NCBI GenBank assembly: GCA_012798365.1
Contig: JAAZNH010000139.1
Coordinates: 1 to 8,542 of the forward strand
Length of the DNA: 8,542 nt
DNA from: Methanomicrobiales archaeon
Lineage (GTDB): Archaea > Halobacteriota > Methanomicrobia > Methanomicrobiales > Methanospirillaceae
Reading direction: 5' to 3'
Shown: in pieces, positions 5,075-8,542 of the stretch
Layout: every line of letters begins with the position of its first letter
Numbering within the stretch: position 1 is the stretch's first letter
Notes under the pieces: generated by a model
The model's database searches: none
The model's input: only the letters and a program-made list of their open reading frames with translations
Told to the model about the DNA's origin: nothing
Program-made: the position numbers and the translations under genes

Positions 5075-6976
5075 ATGCCTGATGCCGCAGCGCACCACAA
5101 CGGACTCCGGGTACGGTTCAATGGCCGCTCCCGGTTCTTCCGTGAGCTATTCGATTCGGTGCAGGCCGGCCTTATTCTCATCGATCCCCAAAGCCACCGG
5201 ATTGTGGATATCAACCCCGCCGCCGCAGCACTCATCGATGACCGGCCGGAGAATATCATCGGGTCGATCTGTCACCGGTTCATCTGCCCCGCTGAACAGG
5301 GACAGTGCCCGATCACCGACCTTCACCAGGCATTTGATCGTGCTGAACGGGTCCTCGTGACCCGGGACGGGAAGAAGATCCCGGTCATCAAATCCGTGGG
5401 ATATATTGAGATTGGCGGCGAGCGGTTCCTTCTTGAAAACCTCACTGATAATTCCCAGGTGAAGAAGAGCGAAGCCGCTGTCCGCGAAAGCGAGCGCAAG
5501 ATACGGGCAATCTTTGACCAGACGTACCAGTTCATCGGTATCATGACGCCGGAGGGGGTCCTCATTGAGGCAAACCGGTCCGCGGTAAAATTCTCCGGTA
5601 TCGAAGAGCGGGACGTTATCGGAAAATTTTTCTGGGATACGCCCTGGTGGACGCATTCAGCTGAACTCCAGGACCAGCTCCGCGACGCGGTGAAGCGGGC
5701 AGCACAGGGAGAATTTATCCGGTTTGAAGCAACCCACAAAGCTCCCGACGGGAGCCTGCACTACATTGACTTTTCCTTAAAACCGGTCATGGATGAACTG
5801 GGATCGGTTGTCTACCTGATCCCGGAAGGCCGGGACATAACCGACCGCAAGAAGATTGAGGATGAACTCAACCGGAAGAACGAGGAACTCTATGCCGCCT
5901 ACGAGCAGCTGACGGCCACTGAAGAGGAGCTCCGGCAGAATTACGAGGAACTGGCACAACGTGAATCCCGGCTCATTGAATCAGAGAATATTTACCGGGC
6001 AATCTTTGGCAATACCGGCACCGCCATGGCACTCATCGAGGAGAATACCGTCCTGAGCCTGGTCAATGCGGAATTTGAGAAACTGACCGGTTATTCAAAA
6101 GAAGAAGTCGAAGGGAAGATGACGTGGACGCAGTACGTCCTTCCTGAGGACCTTGAACGGATGCTCGCCCAGCACAAGCTCCGGCGCACTGATCCGTCCT
6201 CAGCGCTTTCCCATTACGAGTTCCGGGTTAAGACCAAGGACGGCAGGACGCGGGACATCTACCTGACCATCGACATGATCCCCGGCACAAAGAAAAGTGT
6301 AGCTTCACTTCTTGATGTGACGGAGAACAAGCGGATGACGAGGGAGCTTAAGGAGTCCCTTCTGGAAAAAGAAGTCCTCCTCCGTGAGATTCACCACCGG
6401 GTGAAGAACAACCTCCAGATCATCATCAGTCTCTTAAACCTCCAGTGCCGCAATATCCCGGACACAAAAGTCCTCAATGCTGTCCAGGAATGCCAGAACC
6501 GTATCCGGGCCATGGTCCTTGTCCACGAGAAGATCTACCAGTCAGAGCGGATCTCCGAGATCGACATGCGGGACTACACCCGGTTCCTTGTCCGGTACCT
6601 CTTCGAGTTTTACCAGGTTGATTCGAACGCCATAACGTTTGATCTTGAGGGAACGCCGGTAAAAGTCAGCCTGAGTATCGCTGTTCCCTTAAGCCTGATC
6701 ATCAACGAGATTGTCTCGAACTCGATCAAGCACGCGTTCCCCGGCAGCAGGCAGGGGCGCATCCGGATTTCAACGCAGTCAGATAATGGCAGGATCGTTA
6801 TCACGGCAGGTGATGATGGCGGGGGGATTCCTGACAGTGTGGACCCCGAGACCTCCGGCACGCTCGGCCTGATGCTGATAAACAACCTCTGCCGGCAAAT
6901 CCATGCTGACCTTGCGCTTGAACGGACCGGTGGCACACGCTATACGATAACCTTCCCGGCCCCTGTTCAGCAGTGA
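5075..6976 (+). CDS. Soluble triple-PAS sensor histidine kinase (HisKA_2 type)
   Basis: This 633-residue protein senses a signal through PAS domains and autophosphorylates a histidine. Domains in order: PAS1 (about 20-125), PAS2 (about 141-260, ending EGRDITDRKKIEDEL), a Glu-rich coiled coil (about 257-303, with tandem EELYAAYEQL / EELRQNYEEL repeats), PAS3 (about 304-420, ending LLDVTENKRM), a HisKA_2 dimerisation/phosphoacceptor segment EVLLREIHHRVKNNLQII (433-450, phosphoacceptor H440 or H441), and a HATPase_c domain with N-box LIINEIVSNSIKHAF (541-555), G1 DDGGGI (580-585) and G2 GTLGLMLI (595-602). There is no transmembrane helix, so it is cytoplasmic. PAS1 carries C66, C71 and C78 in CHRFICPAEQGQCPITD, a possible metal or redox site. 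No receiver domain is fused and no regulator is adjacent, so it is an orphan kinase, as is common in methanogens. It probably has its own promoter. Confidence 0.93.
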   Translation: MPDAAAHHNGLRVRFNGRSRFFRELFDSVQAGLILIDPQSHRIVDINPAAAALIDDRPENIIGSICHRFICPAEQGQCPITDLHQAFDRAERVLVTRDGKKIPVIKSVGYIEIGGERFLLENLTDNSQVKKSEAAVRESERKIRAIFDQTYQFIGIMTPEGVLIEANRSAVKFSGIEERDVIGKFFWDTPWWTHSAELQDQLRDAVKRAAQGEFIRFEATHKAPDGSLHYIDFSLKPVMDELGSVVYLIPEGRDITDRKKIEDELNRKNEELYAAYEQLTATEEELRQNYEELAQRESRLIESENIYRAIFGNTGTAMALIEENTVLSLVNAEFEKLTGYSKEEVEGKMTWTQYVLPEDLERMLAQHKLRRTDPSSALSHYEFRVKTKDGRTRDIYLTIDMIPGTKKSVASLLDVTENKRMTRELKESLLEKEVLLREIHHRVKNNLQIIISLLNLQCRNIPDTKVLNAVQECQNRIRAMVLVHEKIYQSERISEIDMRDYTRFLVRYLFEFYQVDSNAITFDLEGTPVKVSLSIAVPLSLIINEIVSNSIKHAFPGSRQGRIRISTQSDNGRIVITAGDDGGGIPDSVDPETSGTLGLMLINNLCRQIHADLALERTGGTRYTITFPAPVQQ

Positions 6977-7071
6977 AAAAAAAGCAAAACCGGGGTACCC
7001 AAAATTCCGCGCCAATGCGTCCGGCCAATGTCTGGTGCACGGGGGGGCCCCTTTATGCCCTTACGGAAGTT

Positions 7072-7199
7072 CCTGTAAAAGGGCTGTCGTACCTTTCAGT
7101 TGCCGGTCCGGTCGCCCTCTACTTCCCCGCGAGGGAAGTCTGCCGTTCCGGGGGGTGCTTCGAACCGGCTGAAATGGTGGAAAAAGAGTCCTTTACAGG
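7072..7199. repeat. Nested imperfect inverted repeat, possible structured RNA or small element
   Basis: Complementary arms nest over 128 bp. CCTGTAAA-A-GG (7072-7082) pairs with CCTTTACAGG (7190-7199), one bulged A. ACCTTTCAG (7091-7099) pairs with CTGAAA-T-GGT (7169-7178), one bulge. CCGGT (7103-7107) pairs with ACCGG (7164-7168). Inside lies a perfect 7-bp hairpin ACTTCCC/GGGAAGT (7121-7127 with 7133-7139, 5-nt loop). The outer right arm overlaps the last codons of the 39-codon minus-strand gene. No T-run follows on either side, so it is not an ordinary terminator. Pairing was checked by eye only; a folding calculation is still needed. Confidence 0.5.
7181..7185 (-). terminator. Short T-run after the micro-operon
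   Basis: On the minus strand CTCTTTTTCC follows the stop of the 39-codon gene by about 7 bases. It is a short T-run, suitable as a weak archaeal terminator. It falls in the unpaired internal loop of the 7072-7199 inverted repeat. Confidence 0.35.
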
Positions 7200-7312
7200 T
7201 CGCGCAGAATAAGCGAGACAAGAAGGATAATTCCCATTACGATGAGGACCGGTATCTTCTCTACCAGCCGTATCACGGCTGCAATATCATCAACAATGCT
7301 GTAGGTGTACAT
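7193..7312 (-). CDS. Putative 39-residue single-helix membrane protein
   Basis: The short frame encodes MYTYSIVDDIAAVIRLVEK, then a hydrophobic stretch IPVLIVMGIILLVSLIL (20-36), then RDL. This is what a single-pass membrane protein looks like: a short amphipathic soluble N-terminus, one transmembrane helix and a charged end. The ATG (7312) lies 2 nt after the stop of the 48-codon gene, and AGGT within the end of that gene (GCAGGTAACC) can act as the Shine-Dalgarno site, which suggests translational coupling. A T-run follows the stop. No family is recognised. Small membrane proteins of this form often regulate or stabilise a larger membrane complex, but no partner is visible here. It is below the usual length cut-off of gene callers. 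The case rests on the helix, the coupling and the upstream promoter. Confidence 0.55.
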   Translation of the reverse strand: MYTYSIVDDIAAVIRLVEKIPVLIVMGIILLVSLILRDL

Positions 7313-7314
7313 GG

Positions 7315-7461
7315 TTACCTGCTCCCCCCGAACTCTACAGCACCGTTATATACGGTGTGAAGAATGCGGTTAAAGATCTCCTGCTGTTCCGGTGTGGGCG
7401 GATAGACCGGATCACACTGGACGGTCTCGATCTGACGGATTACATCCCCGATATTGGTCAT
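7315..7461 (-). CDS. Putative 48-residue soluble protein, first gene of a micro-operon
   Basis: The short frame from ATG 7461 to TAA 7315-7317 encodes MTNIGDVIRQIETVQCDPVY, followed by PPTPEQQEIFNRILHTVYNG and a short AVEFGGSR tail. It reads as two short amphipathic helices joined by a Pro-rich turn (residues 18-24), with one cysteine at 16. There is no membrane segment or signal peptide. Codon choice (ATC, ACC, GAG, CAG, CCG) agrees with the strongly expressed neighbours, unlike a random frame. A TATA box lies about 50 bases upstream, and the next small gene begins 2 nt after the stop. I do not recognise a family. The two products may act together, a soluble adaptor with a membrane anchor, but that is inference from the spacing alone. 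Confidence 0.5.
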   Translation of the reverse strand: MTNIGDVIRQIETVQCDPVYPPTPEQQEIFNRILHTVYNGAVEFGGSR

Positions 7462-7508
7462 GATTCAGCGTTCCCTGACTTGTGCTGATTCTATCGTTGA
7501 AAGGGTCA

Positions 7509-7521
7509 CCATATATATTGC
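7509..7521 (-). promoter_or_regulatory. TATA box of the two-gene micro-operon
   Basis: The minus strand reads GCAATATATATGG, a good archaeal TATA box in an otherwise GC-rich gap. Its centre (about 7515) predicts a start site near 7489 and a leader of about 27 nt before the ATG at 7461. The AT core is nearly symmetric, but no plus-strand gene follows that it could serve. The rest of the gap 7462-7640 holds nothing else I can support. Confidence 0.55.
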
Positions 7522-7639
7522 CCAAATGGGTGTGGTTGCGCAAGGAAACCCGCAAGCGGATACAATGAACCGCCGGGTTACATGCTGCAAAACACAAGGA
7601 AGGAAACCGGGCAATGGACAATAGGGAAGAACGCCCGGG

Positions 7640-7674
7640 AAAAAGAAAAAAAACGGGAGCGGTGGTGTCGCCGC
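7640..7674 (-). terminator. Hairpin and T-run after PAN copy 2
   Basis: On the minus strand, after the PAN copy 2 stop, a 4-bp GCGG/CCGC stem (7671-7674 with 7659-7662, 8-nt loop) is followed by CGTTTTTTTTCTTTTTC (7654 to 7639). The long T-tract makes this a confident archaeal terminator. It separates PAN copy 2 from the small micro-operon downstream. Confidence 0.65.
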
Positions 7675-7682
7675 CTTGCTGT

Positions 7683-8542
7683 TTAAGCAAACATCACGCC
7701 TTCAACATCAACCGGCCGCTGGTTGAAGTCAAGGCCTACCTTGGCAATTGCTGCTTCGAAATCTTCCTGGCAGATGGATGTGCGCTCCTTCCTGATTGCA
7801 AACATGCCGGCTTCCATGCAGACTGCCCGCAGGTCAGCGCCGTTCCTGCCTTCCGTCAGTTTTGCAACCTCCAGTAGGTCAACATCCGCATTTACTGTCA
7901 GGGAACGGCAGTGGACTTTCAGGATCGAGAGCCGCCCGGCTTCATTGGGCAGGGGGATCCCGATAATCCGGTCAAACCGCCCCGGGCGGAGCAGGGCCTT
8001 GTCGAGGATATCGATCCGGTTTGTGGCGCCGATGATCTTCACATCGCCCCGGTTCTCGAACCCGTCCATGCCGGCAAGGAGCTGCATGAGCGTGCGCTGG
8101 ACCTCGCGGTCACCGGAGGTATTCGCCTCGGTCCGGCTGGCACCGACTGCATCGATCTCGTCAATGAAGATGATGGTCGGGGCCTTCTTCCGGGCAAGGT
8201 CAAAGAGCTCGCGGACGAGCCGAGCCCCCTCACCAATGTACTTCTGGACCAGCTCCGAGCCGACAACCCGCATGAAATGGGCATTGGTCTCGTGGGCGAC
8301 TGCTTTTGCAAGCAGGGTCTTGCCGGTTCCCGGGGGACCATGGAGCAGGACACCCTTGGGCGGGTCGATACCGATCTTCCGGAAGAGCTCGGGCCGCTTG
8401 AGCGGGAGCTCGACAGCCTCCCGGATCTCGTTGATCTGGGGATCGAGCCCGCCGATATCTGCGTAGGTCTCCTGCGGGGAGTCGGTGAGCTCCATGCCGT
8501 AGATCTGTGCATCGAATGACGTGGGGAGGAGTTCGACGATGG
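7683..8542 (-). CDS. pan: Proteasome-activating nucleotidase (PAN), copy 2, 5' end outside window
   Basis: The gene runs off the window edge; 285 C-terminal residues are visible. The frame continues upstream of the first internal Met (8495) as IVELLPTSFDAQIYG, the end of a PAN OB-like domain, so that Met is not the start. The AAA+ module is complete: Walker A GPPGTGKT (about 8339-8316), pore loop KYIG, Walker B IIFIDE, sensor-1 GATN, arginine fingers RPGRFDR, and a sensor-2 region NGADLRAVCMEAGMFAIR. It should form an ATP-driven unfoldase ring on the 20S proteasome like copy 1, to which it is closely similar but clearly diverged. Differences include KYIG against KFIG in the pore loop and a C-terminus of Met-Phe-Ala instead of a strict HbYX Met-Tyr-Thr. 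A Cdc48-type ATPase is unlikely because only one AAA+ module fits and a PAN-like OB segment precedes it. A strong terminator follows. Confidence 0.95.
   Translation of the reverse strand, partial: IVELLPTSFDAQIYGMELTDSPQETYADIGGLDPQINEIREAVELPLKRPELFRKIGIDPPKGVLLHGPPGTGKTLLAKAVAHETNAHFMRVVGSELVQKYIGEGARLVRELFDLARKKAPTIIFIDEIDAVGASRTEANTSGDREVQRTLMQLLAGMDGFENRGDVKIIGATNRIDILDKALLRPGRFDRIIGIPLPNEAGRLSILKVHCRSLTVNADVDLLEVAKLTEGRNGADLRAVCMEAGMFAIRKERTSICQEDFEAAIAKVGLDFNQRPVDVEGVMFA

Noticed and set aside
7011..7030. Direct repeat GCCAATG at 7011-7017 and 7024-7030
   Set aside because: Seven bases repeated once is expected by chance; there is no further copy or regular spacing.
7129..7145. GAGGGAAGTC, similar to the conserved GAGGAAAGTCC of RNase P RNA
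   Set aside because: It has a mismatch, is explained by the 7-bp hairpin at 7121-7139, and the other universally conserved RNase P RNA segments were not found nearby.
7150..7170. TTCGAA with flanking GC, resembling a tRNA T-loop
   Set aside because: The flanking 5-nt arms do not pair as a T-stem on either strand and no acceptor or anticodon arm fits.
6973..7360. Two plus-strand frames (6973-7212 and 7100-7360) after the histidine kinase
   Set aside because: Both lack Shine-Dalgarno sites and family-like sequence. They run through the inverted repeat and antisense to the better supported small minus-strand genes.
7465..7512. 15-codon frame (starting at the minus-strand ATG at 7512) before the 48-codon gene
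   Set aside because: Its ATG lies inside the TATA box, so it would be upstream of the expected transcription start; it is probably untranscribed.
7412..7690. 92-codon minus-strand frame spanning the PAN copy 2 terminator
   Set aside because: Its start overlaps the PAN stop and it crosses the terminator T-run and the micro-operon TATA box. The sequence has low-quality coding character.

Overview
The window looks like chromosomal DNA of a euryarchaeal methanogen, most likely of the Methanomicrobiales (inference). The support is two proteasome-activating nucleotidase (PAN) genes, an archaeal aconitase-X swivel protein (phosphomevalonate dehydratase small subunit), Shine-Dalgarno sites of the GGTGATC type, TATA-like boxes followed by short leaders, T-rich gene ends, and a GC-rich genome (GC or C/G at most third codon positions). 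No mobile element, CRISPR array, tRNA or rRNA gene was recognised.

Layout, left to right. Positions 1-132 hold the tail of a plus-strand gene. Positions 278-3218 hold four minus-strand genes: an Icc-like metallophosphoesterase, a B12-binding-like/radical SAM protein, a small lipoprotein, and the phosphomevalonate dehydratase small subunit. Each looks like its own unit, or is only loosely coupled, because T-rich tracts or gaps separate them. From a very compact divergent promoter at about 3210-3260 the plus strand carries PAN copy 1, a small conserved archaeal protein resembling DUF5804, and a soluble triple-PAS histidine kinase up to 6976. The right-hand end is on the minus strand: the 3' two-thirds of a second PAN gene (7683-8542, cut by the window edge) and, below its terminator, two very short genes (48 and 39 codons) separated by 2 nt and preceded by a TATA box.

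How the parts work together. PAN is the hexameric AAA+ unfoldase that feeds the archaeal 20S proteasome. The two copies keep the same ATPase motifs but end differently (Met-Tyr-Thr against Met-Phe-Ala), so they may dock on the proteasome differently or form distinct or mixed rings. The histidine kinase between them has a cysteine-rich first PAS domain and no membrane segment, suggesting a cytoplasmic redox, metal or ligand sensor; no response regulator is next to it. The dehydratase subunit belongs to the archaeal modified mevalonate route to isoprenoid lipids.

The least explained part is 6977-7682. It contains the two-gene micro-operon (the second protein is a predicted single-helix membrane protein) and, at its 3' end, a nested imperfect inverted repeat of about 130 bp (7072-7199) that could fold into a long RNA hairpin. 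These are the best candidates for something undescribed.
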